Source: Rhypophila decipiens
Taxonomy: Eukaryota > Ascomycota > Sordariomycetes > Sordariales > Naviculisporaceae
DNA length: 64,000 nt
Direction: 5' to 3'
NCBI GenBank assembly: GCA_033297075.1
Contig: MU858220.1
Span: forward strand, 16,290 to 80,289
Shown: in pieces, positions 37,008 through 47,928 of the stretch
How positions within the stretch are numbered: the stretch's first letter is position 1
Layout of the letters: each line of letters opens with the position of its first letter
Made by a program: the position numbers and the translations under genes
Notes under the pieces: model-generated
Seen by the model: only the letters and a program-made list of their open reading frames with translations
What the model was told of the DNA's origin: nothing
Database searches by the model: none

Positions 37008-37900
37008 GCCCTTTTGCCCTTGACTTTCGAACTCGGCACAATGATCTAATGTTTTTCTCCCGACCGGCTACCTTCTCGCTATGGTGCTGCCGTTCTGCAG
37101 TGGGCAAGCTAAATCTGGATAAAAAGTCTGACGGTTCTGGCCACATTCACCTTGAAATGGTTTAGGAAACGATGCTCCGATAGAACCAATTCCCAAGGCT
37201 ATTTTCTAGACATTGACAATGACCGTCAGACAGCATCAAGGTGAAGTTGAAACGATTGACAGCTATGATGACTGGATGTGAACATGTTGATCCAGTGAGT
37301 GGTACCCTAGCCAATACGGCGAAAGCAACAGAGCCGATGCCCAGTGTGATATGTTGCAGTCATGATGGGGGTTTTCTTTAGTGAGCTGATGAAACTTGTT
37401 CTTTTACGGAAACGCCGTCTAGTATACTGAAACTGGAAATCTCCAGGGTGTGCTATCTCCATGTACGAGTAACACACCAGATCCTTATGACCGTAGACGG
37501 CTCGAGGATTCCCCATCCACATGAAATGTCCACGTCCTCATAGATCAGCTCCTTGGCTTGCCATATCCAGTGTCGAACTACTGCTAGGCAAACGAAGGAG
37601 CGGCACTAGTAACCTTGTGAAATCCTTCGTTGTACATAGAGGACATGGCGCGGTACTATGCCGAATATCTCCGTCAAGGTTTGTCAGGTTTCTTGTCAGG
37701 CTATTATCTCCGAACAGGCTGGTGGAAGCTGCGTAATGCGTATAGGGCCTCGAGTTCTTGAATTCAAGATTTAAGGCCTCCAAGTATGCCATTCATCCGT
37801 CCTTTTGAGTCCCCAATGCTCTCCAAACATAGGTCTCACCAGAAGCCAACATATAAACCAAACTCAATCTCAAGAAACCGCGCAATTCTCTTCACCCAAA
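37008..37900. other. Intergenic
   Basis: Between the 5S gene and the small secreted protein. The last 100 bp are a pyrimidine/CAA-rich leader typical of a fungal 5' UTR. Nothing else seen. Confidence 0.45.
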
Positions 37901-38173
37901 ATGTTCAAGCTTAACAATCTGACCCTCACTATCACTGCCGCCCTGGCATTATTCGCCGCCAGCCCCTGTCTAGCCTGCAAATGCAGATCGCTGGATATGT
38001 GAGCTCTCCCCTCGTACGGTGACACAAGCGCCTGCTGCAGGGAGGCAGGCGGAACTCTCAATACCTACGCCGGGGACGAAGTCGACTGCGCTTGGAGCAG
38101 CATGGGAAGTGCGAAACCGCACACTTTTAAAAGGTGCTGCTGGGGAAGGCGTCAGAATTCGGATTGTCAATAA
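37901..38173 (+). CDS. Small secreted cysteine-rich protein (effector-like)
   Basis: ATG at 37901. Exon 1 is 37901-37998, exon 2 38041-38173, with a 42-bp intron (gtgagc to ctgcag); 76 aa. The first 25 residues are a clear signal peptide (ITAALALFAASPCLA before the predicted cut). The mature part, about 51 residues, has six cysteines: Cys26, 28, 49, 65, 66 and 75 (C-x-C, C, CC, C), which suggests three disulfides. The intron is short for the genome and the unspliced frame stops after 33 residues, so the model rests on the frame closing and on the cysteine pattern it reveals. Such proteins are often effectors, antifungal peptides or surface-active proteins. No family recognised. Confidence 0.6.
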
Positions 38174-38911
38174 GTCCCTCCTGTCCCGTCCGGTATTCAG
38201 AGAGCGAGACATGATGGGAGGTAAATTTATGTATGTTATTCGGTTCTCTCTCTCTTTGTCTCTCTTCTCAGGCCCCTTTTGGCTATCTGGTCTCACTGTT
38301 TTGGCACTATAAATAGAGCTAACTTGAACGTAGTCTTTACATACCTTGGCCGGCTGGCAGGCTGGCAGGCTGGCACATGGGTACATGAGTTTCGGACTAG
38401 ACGATTTTTCTTCCAGGGTGCAGATTTGTAGTGAGGAGTCTAGAGGAAGTAAAGGTATCATGGGGGTGAGGCTCTGGAGGAATGAATCAGTTCTGTAGAT
38501 AGACAGCATTACGCCAAATCAGAACCGAACTTGTGCCCTCCAAGTGCTCATCATATTTGTGCAGCGTGGCTGGCCAAAACGGTCAGGGTTGACTACCTGG
38601 TGATGGTGGTGAAGGGTCAAGAGCCATGAGTGGACGTCCAGATGGATGAATCTGCCGCCAAGACATATCGTGCCCGGGGACAAGATTTGGGAATGGTGGC
38701 GTCCAGTCAACGATGAGAGCCAGACAACTCTCAGCCGGGCTGAATGCGATGTGACCCTTCAAACCAGATGGCTTGCATAGGCGCTTAGGACCCATCGTGT
38801 CTGTTGGGAGAATAATATAATCTCCGGCCCATAGCCAAACTGACTTCGAGTCTACATTCCACTCGGTCCAGCAGCCTCATTCCCACTTCCTCTTGTGCCT
38901 TTTGCGACGTC
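38174..38911. other. Intergenic
   Basis: Contains three direct copies of GGCTGGCA near 38352-38376 and the promoter of the next gene. No coding sequence seen. Confidence 0.5.
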
Positions 38912-41077
38912 ATGATACCCGCCCTCCTCGTTCCGCTCTTTACAATCTTCCCCCGCGTTGAATCCTTTAACCTCGCCGATACACTGATTCGCGCCCCGAA
39001 AGTCTTGGACATCGACCAGAGGTACCGAGCAACAGCAGCCCAGAATGGCGCCATCTCATTTGACCACGAGACCTGCCGTGACCTCATCCTCAACTACATC
39101 AACACCACGGCGCCAAACAAGACGGACTACAGTCCTGCCTTGGACCGCCTAATCTTCGCCCCAAACCTCGGCTACCCCCAGAATGGCAACTCTAGCTTCT
39201 ACTCGGGCAAAGAAAACATGACCATAACCGTGCCCGCATGCCAGCAACTGTGCGAACTGCCTGGCATCACGATAGACTGGTACGCCGACAAAGGACCCCG
39301 GCTGATGACCTGGATCATCCCCGTGGCCCTGTTGCTCTCCAACATTGAACTCTCGCCCCTCGACAAGCGAAGATTCTACACTCTCCTGCAGGCAATAGGC
39401 AACCCGATCGACGTGCTCTGGTCCTTGACCCACAAGCTCAACGTCCGAACCAAACTGCACGCCCAAGTCCAGAACCATCCGTCCTTCTACTTCCGGCCAA
39501 GTCTTACCCGCACCGTCACAGCAGTGCTAGCAGCCTTTGAAGAACTCCTCAGCCCAGAGCTAGCAGCCGCCGACAGCTCCAAGTTCATCGATATCCTGAC
39601 GTACCTCTTTCCCGACAGTGAGCAAGTCATGCAGCTCTGGAAAGCAACGGCACTCGAACTGGCAGACAGCAGGACGGATGAACAGCTCCGCTCGTTGTTT
39701 GCCGTCATTCTGTACATTATACAGATCTTGTCGGCCTTTGTCTTTGAGATTGGCGGGGGCTCGCCGAACCCGCCTGGGGGCGTTATTGCCGCGGCCTTGA
39801 CGCTTACGTTCTTGATACCCATGGTTTTCCTGAGTGCAGCTATAGGGGCTTTTACGTCTCGCAGGTCGTGCTTGAGGATAATGAAAAAGTTTGTCAAGGA
39901 TGTGAGGTGTGTTAAGGAGCAGGATGGAAGAGACCTCTCCCAGAATCATGAAGCTGTGCGTCGGTTGTTTGCCAGGGTCTTGATAGTTGACGAACCGCCC
40001 CGAGCCGCTGCAGTCGCGGGTAGTACGGTGCATGGACCTGGCAACGATGATGAGCCGCCTGAGAGTTGGAAGTCGTACTTTAAAAACCTTCACTGGCGCG
40101 GCGGAAAAGATACCTACCGCCCCTGGAAGATGCGCGGGCGGGCCCATATTGGTGGTAGTCCTAGTGAGTCTAGCGCATATCTCTCAGCAACTTCTCTTGA
40201 TCCAACAAGCACCCACACTACAACAACAGTCTCTGGTCCTCCTCCTAGCACTCATTTCCTGGTACTAGACTGCGACGATACGGAGCATAACACCCAGCAG
40301 CCCCGAAAAGCCAACAACCGCCCGAGGAGAATAATCAAAACGACACTCCATCGCCTCAAATCCATATTGGCAATACTAAGCTGGCCACGTTCCATCAAAC
40401 CCTTCCTCACCGACCACCGCACCCCGATATTCCACTTACTCCTCGCCACCCTCCCCGTCCTAATCGGCGTCTTATCCGGAGGCGGGCTCCTCTTTCTAGC
40501 CGCCGAAGCAGGCTGGTCCTGCCGGCACATTTTATTCGTCGTCCTCTTGACCGCCTGGCTAGCAAGTCTCTCGCTGTCAGCCCTCTTTTACGCCTGCATC
40601 ATCTGGGGCATCTTCCCGAAAAGCTGGCAAAAGTGGCATTGGTATTTCTGCTTCTGGAAGGACTTGATTCTCGGAGCAACGATATTAGTCTTTGTCTGCC
40701 TTACAGCAGCTGGGTTTTTTAATTCCTGCTCTTGCTGGGCTAGGGAGATGTTTGCGCATCTTGATGCCGAGGGAAACAGGACGCCGTATGTCGTGCTGAA
40801 TGTTGATGAGTTGTATATTCGGCATAATCATCGCGAGTTTCCGGGTATTGTCAGTGGTGCTGTGGCCGCGCAGATTGTCTGGACGGCCTGGGTTGTCTGG
40901 AGGAACTGGGAGGGGTATTTGGTGTTGAGGTGGGGGGAGAAGACAAGGCAGGCGGTTTGGAGGGAACTTTATGGTCCTGGGATTGGGGATGAAGATGAAA
41001 TCGACGTTCGTAGTTGGTTTAGGAGATTAGGGGCGTGGGGCGAGGGTCTTTGGCTAAGCCTGCGAAATCCAGGTTAG
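38912..41077 (+). CDS. Large polytopic membrane protein of unknown function
   Basis: Single uninterrupted ORF, 721 aa, ATG at 38912. A hydrophobic N-terminus (IPALLVPLFTIFP) resembles a signal sequence. It is followed by an Asn-glycosylation-rich, Cys-containing ectodomain of about 130 residues. Predicted helices: MTWIIPVALLLSN, FAVILYIIQILSAFVFEIG, VIAAALTLTFLIPMVFLSAA, then a long basic and Thr-rich cytosolic loop (about residues 340-490), then four more helices (HLLLATLPVLIGVLSGGGLL, HILFVVLLTAWLASLSLSAL, LILGATILVFVCLTAAGFF, VSGAVAAQIVWTAWVVW). This shape is common among fungus-specific uncharacterised membrane proteins. No transporter signature or catalytic motif seen. It is divergent in position from the small secreted protein and upstream of the P450. 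Confidence 0.8.
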   Translation: MIPALLVPLFTIFPRVESFNLADTLIRAPKVLDIDQRYRATAAQNGAISFDHETCRDLILNYINTTAPNKTDYSPALDRLIFAPNLGYPQNGNSSFYSGKENMTITVPACQQLCELPGITIDWYADKGPRLMTWIIPVALLLSNIELSPLDKRRFYTLLQAIGNPIDVLWSLTHKLNVRTKLHAQVQNHPSFYFRPSLTRTVTAVLAAFEELLSPELAAADSSKFIDILTYLFPDSEQVMQLWKATALELADSRTDEQLRSLFAVILYIIQILSAFVFEIGGGSPNPPGGVIAAALTLTFLIPMVFLSAAIGAFTSRRSCLRIMKKFVKDVRCVKEQDGRDLSQNHEAVRRLFARVLIVDEPPRAAAVAGSTVHGPGNDDEPPESWKSYFKNLHWRGGKDTYRPWKMRGRAHIGGSPSESSAYLSATSLDPTSTHTTTTVSGPPPSTHFLVLDCDDTEHNTQQPRKANNRPRRIIKTTLHRLKSILAILSWPRSIKPFLTDHRTPIFHLLLATLPVLIGVLSGGGLLFLAAEAGWSCRHILFVVLLTAWLASLSLSALFYACIIWGIFPKSWQKWHWYFCFWKDLILGATILVFVCLTAAGFFNSCSCWAREMFAHLDAEGNRTPYVVLNVDELYIRHNHREFPGIVSGAVAAQIVWTAWVVWRNWEGYLVLRWGEKTRQAVWRELYGPGIGDEDEIDVRSWFRRLGAWGEGLWLSLRNPG

Positions 41078-41222
41078 GTACTTGGGCTTTTATATATACC
41101 GTGATTGCCGGAAACAATACCCTTCGTTGTAGAGGATGATTTCGATACCCTTAACATAGAGGCGGTTTTTTTTTTCTTTCTTTTTTTCTTTTTGGTAAAT
41201 TTTTGGAGTTGGAAAATAGCCT
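41078..41222. repeat. Pyrimidine-rich low-complexity tract at gene end
   Basis: T-rich, C-interrupted run at about 41166-41194, directly before the HET relic. Confidence 0.6.
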
Positions 41223-41355
41223 TTGGACCTTTTCCATACACCAGAGAGGGGCATGTTCATATCAGAAAGCCCAAAAGAGACTAAGTCTTAGTCACGTACT
41301 CGATCCGTATGGTTGTTGCGGCCTAGGACATCTTTTGGGCAATGGAAAAGGGGTC
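41223..41355 (-). pseudogene. Degenerate fragment of a HET-domain gene
   Basis: This stretch aligns over its length, at roughly two thirds identity by eye, with 45179-45310 inside the HET pseudogene. On the minus strand it still reads FGLSDMNMPL where HET proteins have LGLFDINMPL, with an in-frame TAA and loss of frame around it. Only the C-terminal part of the HET domain is present. It is an old decayed copy lying between the membrane protein and the P450. Confidence 0.65.
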
Positions 41356-41543
41356 GTGAGTCAGCAACCTGAAGTGCATGTCCCAGCTGAGTCCTGACAG
41401 CCAATCTATAAGAGAGCTCTCTCCAACTCCATCTTGAGGCTTGTCAAGGAGGCTTCCCCTCCAACAACTATTCCTCCTCAACTGAGAGCACCACGACTTC
41501 ACTTCCAGCTGCCTATCCGTCCGGACCGTCTCTCACAATCACC

Positions 41544-43238
41544 ATGGATGCAGGAAAACACGGTCACCTCTCCCTCCCCAAGGGTCTGGCCCTTCTCGCG
41601 CTCTTGGCCATATCAACTTGTTTCCTCTTCTGGATGGCCCCAAACCGTGACCGCAACAAAACTCGCACCCCACCAATGCTCAGCGACCCTGTCCCTTACA
41701 TCACCAACACGTACCAATACCTGGCCAACATGAACAAGTTTCTCTCGCGCGCGACGTCGGCCCTCCAAAACACCAACATATTTGGCTTCCACCTGGGGCC
41801 CAAAACCGTCTTTGTCATAACCGGCGCGCAAAATATTCAGTCTCTCTTCCGCACCAGTCCCAACATTAGCTTCGAGTCCTTCTTTCTCATGGCCATGCAA
41901 ACGCTCTGGCTCGCTGCGACCGACGACCTGGCCAAGTTTCGCAACGACAAGTCTGGGCGCGCCGCGACTCCCGCTGCACCTGGGACTGCTCCCGAAAAGC
42001 GATACTGGCATGGCTTGCACTCTCTCATGCACAAGTACCTAGAACAAAAGAAGCACTCTGACTCGTTGGCGCAAACATACCAGCGCTTTTTTACCTCGCG
42101 TTTGGTGTCGCAGTTTCCCGTGGTGGGCGGCGAATGGACCGAAGTGCGCATCGTGCGCTTGATGAAAAGCGAAATGGCCTACAGTGCTATCGCCTCTTTA
42201 TTGGGCACGCGCATTTTGGACACTATCCCGAACCTTGTGGACCTAGTCTGGGATTACGACAGAGTGATAGTGAATCTGCTGTATGGCGCGCCGAGGTGGT
42301 TATTCCCCGGAGCACATGCCGCGCAAAGGCGCATCTTGAGCGCCTGTACGAGATACTACCAGGATGCTAGTGCCGAGTATGATTGGGATGCGAGCGAAGA
42401 GGAGGTCGATTGGGAACCGTTGTTTGGGTCGAGGTGGGGGAGGGAGGCGGCGAGGTGGATGAGGGAGTGTGAGTTTGATGACAAAACTTGTGGCGGGCTT
42501 CTTGGGACCACGGGTATGATGGGTCTAAACGCTAGTACGGTTCCCATCACTGGCTGGCTTGTTATGGAGCTCGTCAAGGACCCAGACCTCTTTCGTGTTA
42601 TCCGGGCCGAGGCCGAGACGGCATATGTTGCTACTGAATCCGGGGAGCGAATACTCGACGTGCAAAAGGTGCTCACTCTGCCCATCTTACAGTCATTGTA
42701 TATCGAGGGTCTGCGTGTGCATGTTTCGTTCAACATCAGTCGCGAGGTCGTCAACCAAGTCGAGATGGAAGGCTATACCCTGCCCGCCAAGTCTATCATC
42801 CAGGCGCCCACGGGGATTTCACATCTCAACGAACAGGTATGGGGTGTGGAAGGACATCCTGCGAATGAGTTTTGGGCCTATCGGAACGTCAGGTTTGTTG
42901 AGCAGGGGGATAAGAAGGTGCCGGTGTTTGAGATGCGAGGTCGCCCGACCGACTTTTTTCCCTACGGTACGTAAGGACGACTTGGATTAGTCTACGGGAT
43001 TACTAACGTCATTCTAGGAGGCGGTATAGCCATCTGCCCGGGTCGAAACTTTGCCAAGCAGGAAATCATGCTGACCGTCGCCATGCTGGCGAGCAGATTC
43101 GACATGGAGTTTGTGCGGTGGGAGAAGATGGACGGAACTCGGTCGGACCGGGAAGCTCGCGGGGATCCCAAGTATGCCGGTGCTGCGGGGGTGCCGCCGG
43201 ATCGGGACATGAGAGTGCGGTGGAAGAGGCTGTGGTGA
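41544..43238 (+). CDS. Cytochrome P450, CYP7/CYP8-like
   Basis: Two exons, 41544-42966 and 43018-43238, intron 51 bp with a perfect TACTAAC branch site; 547 aa. An N-terminal membrane anchor (LALLALLAISTCFLFWMA) targets the ER. The K-helix ExxR is in YIEGLRVH. The haem loop is completed by splicing: FFPYGGGIAICPGRNFAKQE, with Cys481 as the iron ligand. The I-helix reads MMGLNASTVPITGW, so the usual acid-Thr pair (A/G-G-x-D/E-T) is replaced by Asn-Ala-Ser-Thr, as in the CYP7/CYP8 group (steroid 7-alpha-hydroxylase and prostacyclin-synthase relatives). That may mean isomerase-like or unusual oxygen chemistry, but reactions cannot be inferred. It could tailor the polyketide from the locus 9.5 kb upstream; no sequence link shows this. 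Confidence 0.9.
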
Positions 43239-44064
43239 GGTGATCAGTCATGAGTCTGCTCAAAGCTGTGTATAACCACATTCTGTGCCACCTTGACGAA
43301 TCGTACCTTGCTTGTGATTAGATGCAGCTGCATGGGAAGATCGAGACCGGGGGCTTGGGTTGATGACACCAGAAAGAACAGTGCAACCTACCGGGCTGCC
43401 ATCTATTACGGGCATGGATAATCATGTGGCTCAATCGACGACGCAGCCCACTAAACGCCGTTGCACATGTCGGTCCAGAATATATGTTGCTTTAAAACTG
43501 GCCGAATTTTATATAACAGCAGACACAACTCTCCATTCCAAGACAACCTTGTCGAAAGGCTCCTCCCTCCCTCCCCGAATTCTCCTCCACTCTCCTCCAT
43601 CAGAAACCCCTCGTCATATCACCCAAATTGTTTGCTCCATCTATCCAAGTCAAGCTAAACTGCTGAAGCAATCTGGACGGAACGAGCCGAATGGGTACAG
43701 TGGGAGATTTGCATGTGACTTAATAGCACCTGTTGCAGCATGTGTCAAGGTCAAGGACAGAAGACCCTCTGGGCCCTCTTTCAAGGTAAAGAAGTAGTAT
43801 GGATTGTGCAGCAGTATGTCTGGCCATTTCCACTCGTTTTGAGGCACCCGGATCCAACACGTGTCTCTTAATCTTCCATGTATTGCCTGCTCAATAACAC
43901 CATGCTTCCAGAACATGTCCCTCGCATTCGGACTCGCGTGGCAGCCAGGACATGCGTTCGGCGAACAGAATATAATGCTAAGAATGAGGATGGACTGTAG
44001 GTTCGTAGTTGGAAATTATGGGGTGGGTAGTTGATCTTTGTCCAATTCGTCGTGGTCAATAATG
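43239..44064. other. Intergenic
   Basis: Between the P450 and the end of the HET pseudogene. Scattered short ORFs, none with domain character. Confidence 0.45.
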
Positions 44065-45864
44065 TCAATCTTCTTTACCTGAAAGACTTTCGTCCCGACA
44101 GGGCGAAAGTTCATTAATTGACAGCGAAATGACGACAGGGTCGTAATCATCGGGAGAGCCAAGTTGGGCCCGTACGGCGAGCAAGTCGCTGTCCTTGCAG
44201 TAGGAATGCCACGGACAGCTAACATTAGCCTTGACATTAAAGCGTTTGGTGCTCTGCTCGATGAGGATGGTGTCCGGCGGCCGTTCCCTGGCATTCTGCT
44301 TGTTCGAGTAGATTCTTGATCTGAACGCAGACCACAGGGGTATAGTTGGAGAAGCACCGTTTTCTAAAAACCAATCGCTGAAGCCGGGGCCGACATGAGC
44401 ACCATCAAAAAGATGCGCGCTGTAGTCGAACTGGTTCAAGGCCAAGATAACTGGGTGAGGAACGGCCACTCCTGGGAGCTGAATTTTCACCGATATGGCA
44501 AAGACACCAGCCCTGAACCCATTCGAGGGAAAGAAAAACCGGTTGTCCGAATCCCAATGTGTGTCCGGGATCACATGTTTGACAACTGTGGATGGATGAA
44601 GTCGTAGAACAAATATCGAAGCATGATTTGGAGGTCTAGGCTGGTGATGTACCGAGTTTGGGCGACGTAGCGGTTCCAGGTGGACGAAAAACCTGCTTTC
44701 TAGCTTCTGGGATCGCCGAGCTAATCCTAATACTGGAACAATGGTCAAGAGAGATGATTTGCGGACAAATCGTCCGGGTCCACACTTTCGTAGAGTGATG
44801 CCTACGCTGAAGGTCTTGCAATTGTTTGCTGCTCCTGCTGCGAGGAGGCCGAGCTCAAAAAAGTATTCCCCTTCTCAGCGATCAGTACCGCATACTCGGT
44901 TCTTGGATACCCTAGCAAGGGAGCCATCCACCCGGAGCCCATTATTCGTCAGTCTGTACTCTGAAATGGCCGAGTATGCCAATTGTGGATCAAGTGTCCC
45001 TACCCTTGATGGGTTCAGAGAGTCAACATTGTCTTGCTGGAGTGAAAGATCGAAGTCCGCGGGGCTTGAAACAAACAACGTAGGATGCCATTTGTTGGAG
45101 TGTCGGCGGGACTCCCAAGCGAAGATGGTTAGGTCCATGGTTTTTTGGCAGATTTGTTCTTGAAGTCGGAAGAAGGCCTTGGACCTTCGCCGTACAATAG
45201 GGGCATGTTGATATCAAACAGCCCTAAAAGACAGTAAGCCATATCCTCGATCCTGGTGTTTTGTCTGGTTGCAGCCCATGACATCTTCTGAGAAACGGAA
45301 AACATAACTCGGATGTCTGAGTTGGCATCCAGGGCTTCCTCTGGGATACCAGCGATGGACTGGATTAGCTTTCTGAGAGATTGTGAACTTTTGGCACCTC
45401 CCTTGGTCCATTCTCCATCGTAAAATACGACCGAAGCGGGCGCAATTAATTCCTGCAAAGTCCAACCACGTGTCCACCATCGACAGTGTGCAAAGTTGGT
45501 CTCGTGGTTTGTCGGCTGGTCTGGCTTGGCAGACGACCAGTCCGAAAGGTATGCGTAGCAGACTTTGGCCCGCCTATACCATTAGAACATCGAGTTGATG
45601 GCTTCTGTCAGCTCGGCACTGCTCTTTTTATCGATACAGCAGGTGTCAACCCAAACCCAATCCAGCTGGTCCGTCCGTGCCAAACGACAAAGTGTTTTCG
45701 ATTTTCTGGTAACCAGTCTTGGCCTTCAAGGAAGAGAGCTGTTGATCCCTTTCTTGTAGCGAGACCTCCTCGGCCTCCCATGTGTGGGACAGAATGGCAT
45801 AGTCTGGTACCGATGAGTCAAAGAACTCTTTGAGCTCAAGTGTTGTGGTGTTGATAAGTCTCAT
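44065..45864 (-). pseudogene. HET-domain (heterokaryon incompatibility) gene, four lesions
   Basis: Minus-strand gene starting at 45864 (MRLINTTTLELKEFF, then YAILSHTWEAEEVS), the conserved HET start. The expected HET blocks follow but in different frames: DWVWVDTCCIDK, AKVCYAYLSDWS, RGWTLQELIAP, IEDMAYCLLGLFDINMPLL, and DLTIFAWES. Lesions: an extra T shifts the frame near 45690; TAA at 45584-45582 interrupts the MFxWYRR motif; a 1-base loss near 45180 shifts it again after LLYGEG; TGA at 44877-44875 interrupts the C-terminal region, which otherwise stays open to 44065. HET proteins trigger self/non-self rejection after hyphal fusion. With four independent breaks no full product is possible. 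The reading of each block is firm; exact lesion bases carry an error of a few nucleotides. Confidence 0.85.
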
Positions 45865-46708
45865 TGTCGGTCGACAAGCGGATTTGATGGCGGCGTAGGA
45901 AAGATTGCAGGTGATAGCTGGCGTTAGACGGTCGGCGGTTGTGAGGAGATTATTGGGAACACTGATCCTGCCAGGCAGAAGTTACAGCTGGTTATGCACC
46001 GCAAAGTCACGTGCTACAAGCCAGTCGAATGGATGGATGGTATGCCTGGGCGCTGGAAATGCCCTCTCAACAAAATGAGAGCCTCAACTGATGACACGAA
46101 GCTAATCGTTGTGCTCGCCATCCGGGGCAAGAACCATCGGAAGCGATGACTCTAGGACACATGGGGAGAAAAATACTGATCTGGTTAGGAAAGGAACATC
46201 ACCTACTATTAGCTTGTAGATGTCTATCTTTGGACGGTCAATGTCTCGGAACGACGGAAACCTCGGTGGTCCGAAGTCGGAGCATAGGTAGAAATGATGA
46301 GCTTGTCGGTGGAGTGGATAAAGAAGAAGGAACTGTCCTAAGTTACTTAGTTATGCAGTGCAAAATGGCAATAAATAATTCCTTCCGTGGATGACAAAGT
46401 CGACTTTTGGCTGAAGGAGGCATGCGTCTCCTGAAAGACATGAGAAAGGAGGTTGTTACAGTAGTGGAGATGGGTACCGAAGGCTTCGGGGGGCACGGCG
46501 AGATCTGATTGGACAAGTCATGTTGAAGGGGCGCTAATTCAGTGGGCGAAACTCGGAAGAGTGCTAAAACTTTTCACTTCAATATACATGACCAATTCCG
46601 CTCTGCTCTTACAGAACCCATCCAACAACTGGCTTGAATGACGTTTGTTAATTTACTGATGTACTTCATTTCAGTGGTCTTACCCGGGCTTATCATTGCA
46701 ATATCTTT
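45865..46708. other. Intergenic
   Basis: Upstream of both the HET pseudogene and the RWD gene. No coding pattern seen. Confidence 0.45.
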
Positions 46709-47617
46709 ATGTCCGATCTGAAAATGACTGAACAAATGCTGCCCGGTCACCTTCTTGAGCTTCAACTGGCTCAAATCGACCTCCTCCAAGCCATGTACCC
46801 GGATGAAGACGCCATCGCAATAGACGACTCATCAACAACTTTACTAAGCAAATTGCAAACATTCAATAGCGACACTCAATCAAGTGAGAAGGTCCCAGCT
46901 CGTCCTTCCGTCGTCTCCCTCCTCCTCACTCTCGAAGCCGACGAAGATAAGAAATTTCAGCTCGAGATAGCCATGCCCGTTACGTGCGATATGAAAGATA
47001 GAGACCTCGACGAGCCACCTCGGGCAAAGATTCGTCTAGTTCAGCCTCCGTGGATGAGTAAGGCAGATGCATCTTCCATCACCAGCAACGCAACAAAAGA
47101 GAAAGAAGAAGACCTGGCTACTCGCATCGAACAGATCAAAGACGCAGTCGCCTTACATCTCTCGTCGCCATCACAGACCACTCTACTACAGAGCGCCGAG
47201 TGCATGGAAAGCTCGTCCCTGGTCAGAGTGTGGTTCTATTTCCCTTCCATCAGCACCCGTTCAAAGCGAGACGACATTGTCAATTACGCTCCTGCATACA
47301 AACTCACCGGCTTCCTTCTATCGGGAAAGCCGGGCGTGTTATGTCTCGAGGGTCCGTCAGACAAGGTGGACGCCTACATGAAGTTCATCAAGACGGAGAG
47401 CTGGGGAGACATCCCAGCTCACCATAAGAAGGTGACTGAGCGCCTGCGGGAAGCTATTTCGCCTGGGGAAAAGAGGGTATTTGAGGACATGAAAGAGATT
47501 ACAGACACTCTTGGCGAGCGAAGAGGTGAGAGGGCGAACAGAAATGACATGAAGCTGTTGGAGGCTTGGCTGGTGGAAAGAGGACTGGGTGATGCGTTTA
47601 TGAAGGTTCTGACTTAA
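46709..47617 (+). CDS. RWD-domain protein (RWDD2-like, RWD + DUF1115)
   Basis: Single exon, 302 aa. The N-terminal RWD domain starts ELQLAQIDLLQAMYPDEDA (the diagnostic YPDE turn) and runs to about residue 165, with a PARAKI-like PPRAKIRLVQPPWM. The C-terminal half (about 185-300) has the DUF1115/Prp3-C pattern: VWFYFPSI, AYKLTGFLLSGKPGVLCLEG, and WGDIPAHHKK. This two-domain order defines RWDD2-type proteins. RWD domains are protein-interaction modules in ubiquitin and stress-kinase pathways; this family is conserved across eukaryotes but its cellular role is unclear. No introns and no lesions. One of the most housekeeping-like genes of the window. Confidence 0.88.
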   Translation: MSDLKMTEQMLPGHLLELQLAQIDLLQAMYPDEDAIAIDDSSTTLLSKLQTFNSDTQSSEKVPARPSVVSLLLTLEADEDKKFQLEIAMPVTCDMKDRDLDEPPRAKIRLVQPPWMSKADASSITSNATKEKEEDLATRIEQIKDAVALHLSSPSQTTLLQSAECMESSSLVRVWFYFPSISTRSKRDDIVNYAPAYKLTGFLLSGKPGVLCLEGPSDKVDAYMKFIKTESWGDIPAHHKKVTERLREAISPGEKRVFEDMKEITDTLGERRGERANRNDMKLLEAWLVERGLGDAFMKVLT

Positions 47618-47928
47618 AGAAAATCAGTCTGTTGCTCAACACTGTGGTTTGTCCATAACTCGGTCCCTGGATGTTGTATTGTAGCTTTGTGTTCGGGTGA
47701 GGTTGCAGTGATGCAGAATGGCGACCCGCTGCTCGCTTTTACACGATCCCTCTTCCCACGATTATCCGCATTTATCCAAATTGCCCACATGGAGGAAGAC
47801 GGGTGTGCCACTACCTTGGGACTGCACACCTTTCGCGAAGCCACCTGTCACAACGACCCCAGAGCTTCCGTTATCGTAATCTCATGTGGTGAGGTGCTCA
47901 TATCCTGAAGCGAGCACTGCCCATCGCC

